Below are positions 46,117 through 54,553 of a DNA stretch of 59,062 bases, piece by piece. The stretch is from Heyndrickxia acidiproducens DSM 23148 (GTDB lineage: Bacteria > Bacillota > Bacilli > Bacillales > Bacillaceae_C), in contig NZ_KB893980.1 of NCBI RefSeq assembly GCF_000374345.1, positions 38,535-97,596 of the forward strand. The letters run 5' to 3'. Under the pieces are notes generated by a model, which saw only the letters and a program-made list of their open reading frames with translations, did not search any database and was not told the origin of the DNA. Each line of letters opens with the position of its first letter. Positions within the stretch are counted from its first letter, which is position 1. The position numbers were made by a program, and so were the translations under genes.

Positions 46117-47385
46117 CTATTTCAGCCCCATTGCTTTTAATAAAGCGTCATGGACATGTGTATTTTCATAAGTTCCGGAAAATAATGCTGCGCCTTTGCC
46201 CATTGCTGTCAAGGGAATATCAGCTGCCGTATGCCCCGAAGTTGTCCAGTCAGCCGAGAATTGTTCATCAGTGCCGGAAACTTCAAATGGGCCGTCTTCC
46301 TTGGAAATCCCATTCCCGGATTCATCGCTGTTATTCACACTCTCAATCGCCAGTCCCCCGGATTCATGGTCTCCAAGCACAAGAACAAGTGTGTCCGGGT
46401 GCTTCTTTGCATAGGACTTTGCTATGGCGACAGATTCATCCAATTGCTTTCCCGCTTTTAACATCTTTGAAGCATTGTTCACATGGGCCATTTCATCAAT
46501 GGCCTCCTCTTCCACCATCAGAAAGAATCCTTTTTTATTTTTGGAAAGGGTATGAATCGCTTTTTTCGTCATACTCGGCAAGGAAACAACCGGGTCATAG
46601 ATATCGCCTTCTCCATCCGGCCGCTGTTCAAACATTTCCTCATTGGCAAACAGGCCGAGCAGTTTGCTGCCTTTTGCTTGCTGGAGCTGGTTGCCGTTTG
46701 TAACATATTGGTAACCAAGTTTTTTCGCACGGTCCACGAGATTCCCTTCCGTCCCTTTGCTCGCTTCCGATGCATCTTTAGCAGGGTGGTCCTCATAAAC
46801 ACCCTCCGTTCCAGCAGGATACCAGTAGTCCTCTCCGCCGCCAAGCAGGACATCAATTTTGCTGTTTTCAAGATATTGTTTTGCGATTTTGCTTTGTTCA
46901 CTGCGGTTGGCAACATGCGCGCCAAATGCTGCCGGCGTTGCATCGGTCAGTTGGCTGGTTGTCACAAGCCCGGTGGATTTACCTGCTTTTTTCGCTGCTT
47001 CGAGAACCGTTTTTTTACTGTTTTTATCCTCATCCACTCCAATGGCGCCATTGTATGTTTTTACGCCTGAAGCGATCGCCGTCGCGGCGGCTGCTGAATC
47101 TGTCACAGCTGAAGTGGAACTTGTATGTACAAGCCCCGCAACCGGCATTTGATTCATTTCAAGATCCCTGTTTAAACCGGCAGCAGCCAGGCGGATGGCA
47201 TTCCGCTGTGCCACGCCCATTCCATCCCCGACAAATAAAATCACATTTTTGGCTTTTGAATTGCCTGATGTGCGCTGCGAGGGCTGGTAGGACTTGGCAC
47301 TCGCCAGGCTTGATATCCCCAATGCCGCAATTGCCGTTATTGCCAAAGCCGCATTCACAAAACCTTTTCTTTTACGATTTTTCAA
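46117..47385 (-). CDS. Alkaline phosphatase, secreted
   Basis: This 422-aa enzyme hydrolyses phosphomonoesters outside the cell. A signal peptide (KNRKRKGFVNAAL to SSLASA) is present. Metal and catalytic motifs are FVGDGMG, the serine in SAVTDSAAAATA, LGDHESGGL and SGHTAADIP. It resembles the PhoA/PhoB enzymes of B. subtilis. I chose the TTG start at 47385 because GAGGATGC precedes it at normal distance and the signal peptide then begins correctly; the frame is open 39 codons further. TTTACA-type repeats upstream suggest PhoP control. Confidence 0.93.
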   Translation of the reverse strand: MKNRKRKGFVNAALAITAIAALGISSLASAKSYQPSQRTSGNSKAKNVILFVGDGMGVAQRNAIRLAAAGLNRDLEMNQMPVAGLVHTSSTSAVTDSAAAATAIASGVKTYNGAIGVDEDKNSKKTVLEAAKKAGKSTGLVTTSQLTDATPAAFGAHVANRSEQSKIAKQYLENSKIDVLLGGGEDYWYPAGTEGVYEDHPAKDASEASKGTEGNLVDRAKKLGYQYVTNGNQLQQAKGSKLLGLFANEEMFEQRPDGEGDIYDPVVSLPSMTKKAIHTLSKNKKGFFLMVEEEAIDEMAHVNNASKMLKAGKQLDESVAIAKSYAKKHPDTLVLVLGDHESGGLAIESVNNSDESGNGISKEDGPFEVSGTDEQFSADWTTSGHTAADIPLTAMGKGAALFSGTYENTHVHDALLKAMGLK

Positions 47386-47421
47386 CTTGCATCCTCCCCT
47401 TCTGTATTCATTACAAGATCC

Positions 47422-47464
47422 ATTGTAAAATAAGAACGTAAAGGAATCGTTTTGATTTTGTAAA
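47422..47464 (-). promoter_or_regulatory. Possible PhoP-dependent promoter of alkaline phosphatase
   Basis: On the minus strand TTTACA (47464-47459), TTTACG (47442-47437) and TTTACA (47429-47424) recur at 22- and 13-base steps and lead into a -10 TACAAT (47427-47422) with no good -35. PhoP boxes are TTAACA-like repeats at 11-base steps upstream of such promoters. Confidence 0.45.
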
Positions 47465-47659
47465 AGGAATCTAAAGATCGGGCAGAGGCGATTTTTATCC
47501 AATCCGGAACAATTGCATGTTGGTTATTGTATGAACGCCCGAGGTATGATAACTTTATCAAAGCACTGATATTTATATTTAAAAACACCGCTTACACCTG
47601 CTGGCTTTTTGAAGTGCGTGCTTTTTCCGCCATGTGTAAGTCATCAAGGGGTTGAAAAT

Positions 47660-48529
47660 ATGTCTTGGGTACAAAATCGATACACCATCTTTATCGGCCT
47701 TCTTTTTTCTCTTGCTGCCATCCTGTCGATCACATGGTTCCATCAGCATGGAACAGGGGACAACCGAAGTGCGGCTTCATACAAGACCGAACGGCGTGCT
47801 GTCCCGATTGTATTTGTCCACGGCTACAAAGGGACTGCAAATTCGTTTGGCGGCATGCTCGACCGTTTCCAACAAAACCACTGGGGCGAGAAGACCATGG
47901 TTATCCGTGTCTCCGGCGACGGATTTATTTTGGTAAATGGGAAGATTTCAGACCGGTATACCAATCCGATGGTTCAGGTCATTTTTTCACAAAACCGCGC
48001 CAGCTTTAGCCAGACAACCAAGTGGCTGGAAAAAGTAATGGGAATTCTTTATACAAAATATGGCGTAAAAGAAGTGAATCTTGTCGGACATTCAATGGGG
48101 GGACTGGTTTGCACAAAATATATCGAGGAAACCTATCAGGAAAAGAACTACCCGGCTGTCCGTAAATTGATTACGGTTGGCAGCCCATATAAAGGCGTAC
48201 GTTTGCAAAAGTTTAAGAAGAATCCAAACAATACCGGTGCTGCAGCTGTTGATTTGATCCCCGGTTCCAAAGCGCTGCAGGCACTTGTCACCCACAAAAA
48301 CCGGTTTGACCCGCAAATCAAGGTTCTTGCAATTGCCGGCGTTATCAACGAGCCTGCAACCGGCGACAGCCTGGTTTCTCTTGACAGCGCACTTGGCGGT
48401 AAAGCGATTGTGCCAGCCCGCCGGTACCAGTCTGAAGTTGTCTATGGCAAACATGCGGGTCACAGCGCCCTGCATGAAAATAAAAAAGTTGACCGGATGA
48501 TTGGAAAATTTTTATGGAATCTACAGTAG
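47660..48529 (+). CDS. Alpha/beta hydrolase, DUF915 (lipase-like), membrane-anchored
   Basis: This 289-aa protein has an N-terminal membrane anchor or signal (about 9-25) and an extracytoplasmic alpha/beta hydrolase domain. The oxyanion region is IVFVHGYKGTANSFG, the nucleophile serine lies in LVGHSMGGLV, the acid probably in TGDSLVS and the histidine in GHSALHEN. The family (DUF915) includes surface hydrolases of lactobacilli and bacilli acting on esters. ATG 47660 follows AAGGGGTTG. It is divergent from the phosphatase gene and ends at array 3. Confidence 0.88.
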   Translation: MSWVQNRYTIFIGLLFSLAAILSITWFHQHGTGDNRSAASYKTERRAVPIVFVHGYKGTANSFGGMLDRFQQNHWGEKTMVIRVSGDGFILVNGKISDRYTNPMVQVIFSQNRASFSQTTKWLEKVMGILYTKYGVKEVNLVGHSMGGLVCTKYIEETYQEKNYPAVRKLITVGSPYKGVRLQKFKKNPNNTGAAAVDLIPGSKALQALVTHKNRFDPQIKVLAIAGVINEPATGDSLVSLDSALGGKAIVPARRYQSEVVYGKHAGHSALHENKKVDRMIGKFLWNLQ

Positions 48530-48594
48530 GAGATTGAATGCATTTTTAGGGGGGAAAACCGGCCGGTGAAGACCTATCAGCATGATTTTTTCTG

Positions 48595-49017
48595 ATCCGG
48601 CCTTTATCGGATTTATGAACGACTCTTTGCTTCTCTTTTCAGGACGTACGGTCGTTCATTCGGCTTATGAACGACCGTACGGACATGATTTACGATTATA
48701 TCGGCTTTCATCCCCTTTATGAGCGACCATACCGATGTGTTTTACCATGGCACGGGCTTTCATCCCCTTTATGAACGACCATACCGATGTGTTTTACCAT
48801 GGCACGGGCTTTCATCTCCCCTATGAGCGACCATACCGGTGTGTTTTACCATGGCACGGGCTTTCATCCCCTTTATGAGCGACCATACCGGTGTGTTTTA
48901 CCCTGGAACGGGCTTTCATCTCCCTTATGAGCGACCGTTTCCTTGAAACTTTTGCTTGAATGGTCCTTCATAACTTTATGAAGGACCGTTTACCTGTTTT
49001 TTTACTTGGTCTGTCGT
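48595..49017. repeat. 52-bp tandem repeat array 3 (8 units)
   Basis: Units begin at about 48595, 48647, 48699, 48751, 48803, 48855, 48907 and 48959, an exact 52-bp step. Central units carry CGGGCTTTCAT, seven bases, ATGAGCGACC or ATGAACGACC, then ATACCG, TGTGTTTTACC and ATGG. The outermost units are degenerate. The unit at 48959 holds a perfect hairpin GGTCCTTCAT-AACTTT-ATGAAGGACC (48963-48988). The following degenerate copy supplies the stop codon of the next gene. The array fills the gap between a plus-strand and a minus-strand gene that converge. Confidence 0.9.
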
Positions 49018-49191
49018 TCATGTGTCCAGCTGGGCATATAATTTTTTCAGTGCGCCTTCAATTTCTGCCAATTGTCTTTCGAGCGGATGGAGATTTCCTT
49101 TGACATACTCGAGTTTTTCAAGATCCTGCTGCAGCCTGACGTAATCTGCTTTTAAATCCGCAATTTGGTATTCCACATCCCGCTTTTTCAT
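49018..49191 (-). CDS. Small coiled-coil protein (SE1832-like)
   Basis: This 57-aa protein reads MKKRDVEYQIADLKADY..., almost entirely helical with heptad leucines (LQQDLEKLEYV, LERQLAEIEGALKKL), so a two-helix coiled coil is likely. The length and the phrase ADLKADYVRLQ recall the SE1832 family of small Bacillales/Staphylococcus proteins of unknown function. AAAGGGGT precedes the ATG by six bases. It lies between tcyP and array 3; the TGA stop falls inside a decayed repeat unit. Confidence 0.78.
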   Translation of the reverse strand: MKKRDVEYQIADLKADYVRLQQDLEKLEYVKGNLHPLERQLAEIEGALKKLYAQLDT

Positions 49192-49263
49192 TGTTTACCC
49201 CTTTCAAAACTGCTTTTCCGAATATTTTACCATATCATTTTAACACACACCTAACACACACCT

Positions 49264-49297
49264 AAAAAAGCCTCACTTTCAAAAAAGTGAGGCTTTC
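49264..49297 (-). terminator. tcyP terminator
   Basis: A 13-bp perfect stem AAAGCCTCACTTT/AAAGTGAGGCTTT with a four-base loop ends in TTTTTT on the minus strand, just past the tcyP stop codon. Confidence 0.92.
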
Positions 49298-49299
49298 TA

Positions 49300-50691
49300 T
49301 TAAGCTTCGATTAAATCAGTTTTTGCCTGGTCATAAACTTTCCGGTCCAATTCACCGGTTATTTTTCCGGTTAGGATCCCGGAGGTCATAGACCCGCTCA
49401 CATTTAATGCCGTACGGCCCATATCGATCAAAGGTTCAACCGAAATCAGCAAACCGACAATGGCAACCGGCAGATTCAGTACAGACAATACAATCAGTGA
49501 GGCAAATGTCGCACCTCCGCCGACGCCGGCAACCCCGAATGAGCTGATCATAACGACCAGAATCAAGGTAATGATAAATGAAGGGCTCGCCGGATTAATG
49601 CCGGCGGATGGCGCCACCATCACGGCCAGCATTGCCGGATAAATACCGGCGCAGCCGTTTTGGCCAATGGTAAGGCCGAAAGATGCGGAAAAGTTAGCAA
49701 TTCCTTCTGAAACACCAAAACGATTCTTCTGTGTTTCAATATTAAGCGGCAAAGTTCCTGCACTTGAACGAGACGTAAAAGCAAATGTCAACGTCGGCAA
49801 GGCTTTTTGCACGTAGCGTACCGGACTGAGTTTTGCAAGGCTGATCAAAAGCAAGTGAATCAGGAACATGATGATGATCGCCGCGTATGACGCAATGACG
49901 AATTTTGCCAGTTTTGCAATTGCGCCGTAATCACTTGATGCCGTTACTTTCGTAATCAGTGCAAGCACCCCGTAAGGCGTTAATCTTAAAATCAGTGTAA
50001 CAACGCGCATTATAATCGTGTAGAAGGTGTCTACAATTTTCGCAAAATGTACCGCCTGCTCCGGTTGTTTGCGTTTCACCCCGAGATAGGCCATCCCGAT
50101 AATTGTAGAAAAGATGACGACGGCGATCGTTGAAGTCGGCCGTGAACCGGTTAGATCAGCAAATGGATTGCCTGGCAGTAATTCAACGATCTGCTGCGGA
50201 ATTGTCATATTTTGGACGTTTGCCATACTCGTTTTCAATTCCGCATTCCGGGCTGTTTCAGCTGCGCCCTGCGACAATTGGATCCCGTCCAGGCCAAATG
50301 AAAGCGCGGAACCGATCCCAAGCGCAGCGGCAACTGCTGTTGTGCCAAGCAGAATACCGATCACAAGGAAACTGATTTTTCCTATGTTTTTTGTCAGCTT
50401 CAGTTTTGTAAAAGCTCCGATAATCGATATAAAAACAAGCGGCATAACGATCATTTGCAGCAGTTTAACATAACCGCTGCCGACGATGTTTAACCAGTCA
50501 ATCGTATGACCAGTGACAAAAGATGCCGTGCCATATAAGAAGTGAATGATGATCCCAAAAATAATACCGATGCCGAGCGCAGAGAAAACCCGTTTTGAAA
50601 ACGAAACATGCTTTCTTTGCATGGCATACAAACCTGCCATCAATGCAACGAATACCGCAAGATTGATGACAATGTATAAAATATTCAACAA
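49300..50691 (-). CDS. tcyP: L-cystine/dicarboxylate sodium symporter (TcyP-like)
   Basis: This 463-aa membrane protein of the DAACS (glutamate transporter-like) family has about eight helices and two re-entrant loops. Visible signatures are FTSRSSAGTLPLNIE in the hairpin HP1 region and NFSASFGLTIGQNGCAG in helix 7. Overall similarity to B. subtilis TcyP (YhcL), a sodium-driven cystine importer, supports that substrate. The start is one of two adjacent TTG codons (50691 or 50688) after AAGGAGGGG. A palindrome overlaps its promoter. Confidence 0.9.
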   Translation of the reverse strand: MLNILYIVINLAVFVALMAGLYAMQRKHVSFSKRVFSALGIGIIFGIIIHFLYGTASFVTGHTIDWLNIVGSGYVKLLQMIVMPLVFISIIGAFTKLKLTKNIGKISFLVIGILLGTTAVAAALGIGSALSFGLDGIQLSQGAAETARNAELKTSMANVQNMTIPQQIVELLPGNPFADLTGSRPTSTIAVVIFSTIIGMAYLGVKRKQPEQAVHFAKIVDTFYTIIMRVVTLILRLTPYGVLALITKVTASSDYGAIAKLAKFVIASYAAIIIMFLIHLLLISLAKLSPVRYVQKALPTLTFAFTSRSSAGTLPLNIETQKNRFGVSEGIANFSASFGLTIGQNGCAGIYPAMLAVMVAPSAGINPASPSFIITLILVVMISSFGVAGVGGGATFASLIVLSVLNLPVAIVGLLISVEPLIDMGRTALNVSGSMTSGILTGKITGELDRKVYDQAKTDLIEA

Positions 50692-50708
50692 ATTCCCCTC
50701 CTTTTTTA

Positions 50709-50747
50709 TAACATTATCATGTTAATAAGATTATTCTTATCTGTCAA
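50709..50747 (-). promoter_or_regulatory. tcyP promoter with overlapping palindrome
   Basis: On the minus strand TTGACA (50747-50742), a 17-bp spacer and TAACAT (50724-50719). The -10 is one half of a perfect inverted repeat TAACAT-GATA-ATGTTA (50709-50724). B. subtilis tcyP is repressed by CymR, whose consensus I do not clearly see, so the regulator is open. Confidence 0.6.
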
Positions 50748-50824
50748 GTCGGATTAAGAGGATTAGATTTCATCATAGATCTTTTCTTTACATAGCTTTT
50801 CAGCGCCGTTTTTCATAGCTGTAA

Positions 50825-50877
50825 AAAACCGGGACCCGCCTTAGCCGCCTTTATTATCTAAGCCGGGCCTGGTTTTT
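50825..50877 (-). terminator. Terminator after YbaK-family gene
   Basis: A composite stem (AAAACC/GGTTTT, CCCG/CGGG and TTAG/CTAA) ends in TTTTTT on the minus strand right after the stop codon. Confidence 0.65.
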
Positions 50878-51355
50878 ACTGCGTTAAATCAGCAAATTGC
50901 GCATCAGCCGCCGCCAGCAGGTTTTGGGGCGTAAGGATAATCTGGGTACCGATTTTCCCGGCGCTTACAATGATTTCATCAAGCTGCCCGGCACTTTCGT
51001 CAATGAAGGTCGGGTAGCTCTTTTTCATGCCGATGGGCGAGCAGCCGCCGCGAATATAGCCGGTATATTTTCGAATGTCTTTGACATGGATCATTTCAAT
51101 TTTCTTTTCGCCGGCTGCTTTGGCGGCTTTTTTTAAATCGAGTTCCGCTGCCACCGGAATGACAAACACGTACAAATTCCGGCTGTTTCCCTGCGTAACC
51201 AGTGTTTTATATACTTTTTCAAGCGGTTGGCCGATTTTTGTCGCAACGCTCAGCCCGTCAATTTTCCCGTCTTCATGGTCATAAGAAAGCATGCCGTACG
51301 GGATATTATGGGTATCCAGCAGCCGCATCGCGTTTGTTTTTGCAACTTTTGCCAT
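50876..51355 (-). CDS. Cys-tRNA(Pro)/Cys-tRNA(Cys) deacylase, YbaK/EbsC family
   Basis: This 159-aa protein is a stand-alone editing enzyme that frees mischarged Cys (or Ala) from tRNA-Pro. The conserved lysine lies in QPLEKVYKTLV, and the family loop GYIRGGCSPIGMKK is present with its GGxSP-type turn. The ribosome site is AAGGGAGTGG. It lies next to the cystine transporter, but each has its own signals, so the shared cysteine theme may be chance. Confidence 0.92.
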   Translation of the reverse strand: MAKVAKTNAMRLLDTHNIPYGMLSYDHEDGKIDGLSVATKIGQPLEKVYKTLVTQGNSRNLYVFVIPVAAELDLKKAAKAAGEKKIEMIHVKDIRKYTGYIRGGCSPIGMKKSYPTFIDESAGQLDEIIVSAGKIGTQIILTPQNLLAAADAQFADLTQ

Positions 51356-51456
51356 TTAAAATCCACTCCCTTTCTGAAAGGACGATATCTATTCAAACAA
51401 AAGACGGTGTGGGAATTTATCACGGGTTTGAAAACCCCGTGTTTCCTTCCCGCAAA

Positions 51457-53031
51457 TCAAAAAATCACTTTCCAATTGTGATCCACCGTTGCCCGAATCA
51501 CTTTCCGTTCCAGAATATAGTTGGCGATCAGTTCCGGCGCATCGATTTGCACATCTTTTACAACGGGCTTTCCCTTGAACATCAAATAATCGCCGCCACC
51601 GCCGGCCCGGTAGTTATTCATTACGACTTCATATTCAGCGGCCGGGTCAATGGGCTTTCCTTTGTATTCCAGTTTGACAATCCGCTTGCCGACAGGTTTT
51701 GATATATCAATCACATAGTCAATGCCTTCCCACATATCATAGTTGTAATGCTGCGGCTTCGGGTTCGAAAAAGCAGGATTGACTTCAATATTCCCGCCGC
51801 TGTCCGTTTTAAAATAACTGGCTGATCGCTCAAGCGCTGCTTTCATATCCATACCGGTAATCCGAACGACTTTAAAGGTATTCGGATAAATATAGTTAGA
51901 GACAATATCCCGCATTGTCACGTTTTCAGGAAAACCTGGCGATTGGTTGTCAAATAGCGCTGTACATGATATATCCGCCTCGGCCGCATCCATTTGCACA
52001 CGATTCATGAACTCGATCAGGGGGTGATCTTTCAAACGGGCTTCCATCGGGTCATGCACGAGCATATCCCCTTCAATTTTACCGATTGGCTGGTCAAGCC
52101 AGGCCTGTGTCGCCTCTTCATACGGTCTGGCAAGGGCAATAATCGAAGGATCGGCTTTTGCTGCTTCAACAGGCAAAAGTTCTGATCTCTTCTGTGCGCA
52201 GCGCCAGTGTCCCTCCTGTTTTTCCAATTGCAATACAACTTTTCCAAGTGCTCTGCCATTATTGCCCGGCTGCATCACTGTCACCCCGTTGATTGCTTTG
52301 CCTGCAATCATCCGGTGCTGATGCCCGGTCAAAAGCACATCTATTCCTGGCACTTCCCGGCACAGCTGGTAGCCCTGGTTTTCACCTGTCAAGTCCTCCG
52401 TCGGCTCACCGCTGTCCAAATCCCGTTCAAAACCGCCATGGTAAGAGACGATGACAATATCTGCCTGTTCTCTTTCACGCAAAAATTTCACCCACCGTTT
52501 TGCCGTTTCAACAGGGTCGGCAAACAACATCCCGCGAATATGCTGGGTCTGCTCCCAGTTTGGAATATAAGGAGTGGTCAGGCCCAGTATTGCTACTTTT
52601 AACCCTTCCGCAAATACTTTCATGGTATAGGGGCGGCCAAAATAAGGCTTTCTTGTCTGCTCGTTTAAAATATTGGCGGACAGCCACGGGAAATGGGATT
52701 CTTTCACCACCCCCATTAACAGCTCCTGCCCGTAATTAAACTCATGGTTTCCAGGCACTGCTGCATCATACTGCAACGCATTGGCTGCACGCACCATCGG
52801 GTTGGGCGCTTTTGAATCAGTCCTTGCATAATAGTAGGTAAGCGGCGTCCCTTGGATAAGATCGCCATTATCAAGAAGCAGTACATGCTTTTGCCGGGCG
52901 CGTTCTGTTTTGACCAAAGTGGAGATTTTTGCCAGTCCAACAGCCGCGGCCTTGTTTGTCCCATAATTTATTGGCAGAATATTCCCGTGAATATCGCTTG
53001 TTTCAAGTATCACCAGCTCAAATGTTTCCAT
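51457..53031 (-). CDS. Bifunctional metallophosphatase/5'-nucleotidase (YunD-like)
   Basis: This 524-aa protein combines a calcineurin-like metallophosphatase domain (TSDIHGNILP, NGDLIQGTPL, GNHEFNYG, VSYHGGFE, TGHQHRM; about 1-300) and a 5'-nucleotidase C-terminal domain (about 330-524, NNYRAGGGGDYLMF). It should hydrolyse nucleotides or cyclic nucleotides. The start at 53031 follows AAGGAAGCAGG. No signal peptide is seen from this start, unlike most secreted relatives, so it is probably cytoplasmic as YunD of B. subtilis. Confidence 0.9.
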   Translation of the reverse strand: METFELVILETSDIHGNILPINYGTNKAAAVGLAKISTLVKTERARQKHVLLLDNGDLIQGTPLTYYYARTDSKAPNPMVRAANALQYDAAVPGNHEFNYGQELLMGVVKESHFPWLSANILNEQTRKPYFGRPYTMKVFAEGLKVAILGLTTPYIPNWEQTQHIRGMLFADPVETAKRWVKFLREREQADIVIVSYHGGFERDLDSGEPTEDLTGENQGYQLCREVPGIDVLLTGHQHRMIAGKAINGVTVMQPGNNGRALGKVVLQLEKQEGHWRCAQKRSELLPVEAAKADPSIIALARPYEEATQAWLDQPIGKIEGDMLVHDPMEARLKDHPLIEFMNRVQMDAAEADISCTALFDNQSPGFPENVTMRDIVSNYIYPNTFKVVRITGMDMKAALERSASYFKTDSGGNIEVNPAFSNPKPQHYNYDMWEGIDYVIDISKPVGKRIVKLEYKGKPIDPAAEYEVVMNNYRAGGGGDYLMFKGKPVVKDVQIDAPELIANYILERKVIRATVDHNWKVIF

Positions 53032-53135
53032 GCCTGCTTCCTTCCTTTTCGACATCTCATTATTCACATTGTAGCTTTTTTCTTTTATATTTTCCACGCC
53101 TGCCAAAATGATTTTATGAATACAGTGAAAACATG

Positions 53136-53164
53136 CAAAAAACCAACCCGGCATCAGGTTGGCT
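53136..53164 (-). terminator. Terminator after the 48-aa gene
   Basis: CCAACC and GGTTGG with a short loop are followed on the minus strand by TTTTTT. It begins 23 bases past the small gene's stop codon. Confidence 0.75.
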
Positions 53165-53186
53165 TCGTAAGCAGGTGCAAACGCCC

Positions 53187-53333
53187 CTATTTGCGTATTC
53201 CCTTTTTCTTTTTTTGGTCTACCTCATCATGGCCTCCGGTTGAAAATTCAACCAGTTCTTCGCTGATTTCATTGCCAAGCTTTGCATTTTTATTTCTTTC
53301 GGCATTCTGGTTGCCGTATTTTTGTCTGCCCAT
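53187..53333 (-). CDS. Small hydrophilic protein, 48 aa, unknown
   Basis: The reading frame starts MGRQKYGNQNAERNKN, has an acidic middle (EISEELVEFSTGG) and ends in a basic tail KKKKGIRK. An almost ideal ribosome site AAAGGAGA lies seven bases before the ATG, and a terminator follows, so I regard it as real. The size and composition recall minor small acid-soluble spore proteins, but I cannot match a family. It lies between the nucleotidase gene and the lrgB-like gene, all on the minus strand. Confidence 0.7.
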   Translation of the reverse strand: MGRQKYGNQNAERNKNAKLGNEISEELVEFSTGGHDEVDQKKKKGIRK

Positions 53334-53399
53334 ATTGATTCTCCTTTCCGCTTTACAATCTATATTTTGCTGGAAAGAGAAGATTTTATGCGGAAAAGG

Positions 53400-54083
53400 T
53401 CAATGAATAATATGGGAAACCATCCATGGCGTGGCAAAGATTGAAATCGCTGCGACGATAATCATGCTGACGCTCGAAATTGCACCTGACTTGGAGCTCA
53501 ACTCAAACGCCTTTGATGTGCCAATCCCGTTTGCACTGGTGCCAAGCAGGACACCGTGGGCAATTTCATTTTTAATGCGCAGGCTTTTAATAAGCCACGG
53601 TGCAAGGGTTGAACCGATAATCGCATTGATGATCACAAACACTGCCGTAATCGTTGGAACGCCGCCGATTTTTTCGGAAACCCCCATCGCGATTGGCGTT
53701 GTGATGGTAAACGGAATTAAGCTGTGTACAAGGGTTTTACTAAAATGAAAAAGCGCAGCAATACTGGATGAAACAAAAATCGCCATCAGCCAGCCGGCGC
53801 CAATTCCAATCAAAATTTCCGCCGCGTTTTTCTGAATTACTTTGAAGTTCTGATAAAGCGGCACAGCAAAGGCAACGATTGCCGGCTGCAGCAAATCCGA
53901 TAAAATTGTTGTGCCTTTCTGGTATTCCCGATACGGAATATCCTGGCTTAGCAAAAATGCTGCCAGCAGGACCGGTGTCACAAGAAGCGGGGAAACAAAG
54001 ATTTTCTTAAATTTCCCGTATAATTTTTTAAAAATCCAATAACTCAAAATGGTGAGGACCAGGCATACTATTTTAATGACCAC
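53400..54083 (-). CDS. LrgB/CidB family membrane protein (YwbG-like)
   Basis: This 227-aa protein has about six to seven membrane helices and the family segment PFTITTPIAMGVSEKIGGVP near the middle plus GTSANGIGTSKAFE. LrgB/CidB proteins work with a small LrgA/CidA partner in murein hydrolase export control or, in B. subtilis PftAB, pyruvate transport. Its start overlaps the upstream partner by 11 bases. Position next to a LysR gene matches B. subtilis ywbH-ywbG-ywbI. Confidence 0.9.
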   Translation of the reverse strand: MVIKIVCLVLTILSYWIFKKLYGKFKKIFVSPLLVTPVLLAAFLLSQDIPYREYQKGTTILSDLLQPAIVAFAVPLYQNFKVIQKNAAEILIGIGAGWLMAIFVSSSIAALFHFSKTLVHSLIPFTITTPIAMGVSEKIGGVPTITAVFVIINAIIGSTLAPWLIKSLRIKNEIAHGVLLGTSANGIGTSKAFELSSKSGAISSVSMIIVAAISIFATPWMVSHIIH

Positions 54084-54459
54084 GCACTTTCACACTCCTT
54101 CGATTTGCAATTTTATCTGCTATCCACCCCGATCCGGCCATGACGGTGACCAAACTGATGATAATCACAATCATGATTTCCAGTCCGCTTTTCATCAACA
54201 GGCTCTTGTATTTGATAATGCCCACTGCGGATGGAATAAAAAAAAGCAGCAGCTCCGCTAATAGAAAATTTGCCCCAATCCCGATCCAATTCATTTTAAC
54301 AATGCCAAATTGTAATAGGAGGAAGAGAACAACCATCGCCAGCATGCTGCCCGGCAGCGGGAGATGCAGATATTTTGCCGCCATCCCCATGACCTTAGCA
54401 AACAAATATAGTCCTGCTACTTGTAAAACACCTAACGCAATCTTTTTCAATGTTTTCAC
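54073..54459 (-). CDS. CidA/LrgA family holin-like protein (YwbH-like)
   Basis: This 128-aa protein has four membrane helices and the typical LPGSMLAMVVLFLLL in the second helix and ELLLFFIPSAVGI in the third. Such proteins resemble phage holins by topology. It is the first gene of the pair, and its end overlaps the LrgB-like gene. The start at 54459 is preceded by GAAGGTG. The divergent LysR gene is its likely activator. Confidence 0.9.
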   Translation of the reverse strand: MKTLKKIALGVLQVAGLYLFAKVMGMAAKYLHLPLPGSMLAMVVLFLLLQFGIVKMNWIGIGANFLLAELLLFFIPSAVGIIKYKSLLMKSGLEIMIVIIISLVTVMAGSGWIADKIANRRSVKVRGH

Positions 54460-54506
54460 CTTCTATAACTAGTTTACCCCGCGCCTGTTTATAGGTAAAA
54501 TGAATA

Positions 54507-54537
54507 TATAGAATACTGAGCATGCAATTAATCTATA
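54507..54537. promoter_or_regulatory. Inverted repeat between cidA-like gene and lysR
   Basis: Arms TATAGA (54507-54512) and TCTATA (54532-54537) are 19 bases apart in the divergent 94-bp gap. The place and form suit a LysR-type regulator binding site. Confidence 0.45.
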
Positions 54538-54553
54538 GAAAGAAGGGGTTTGA

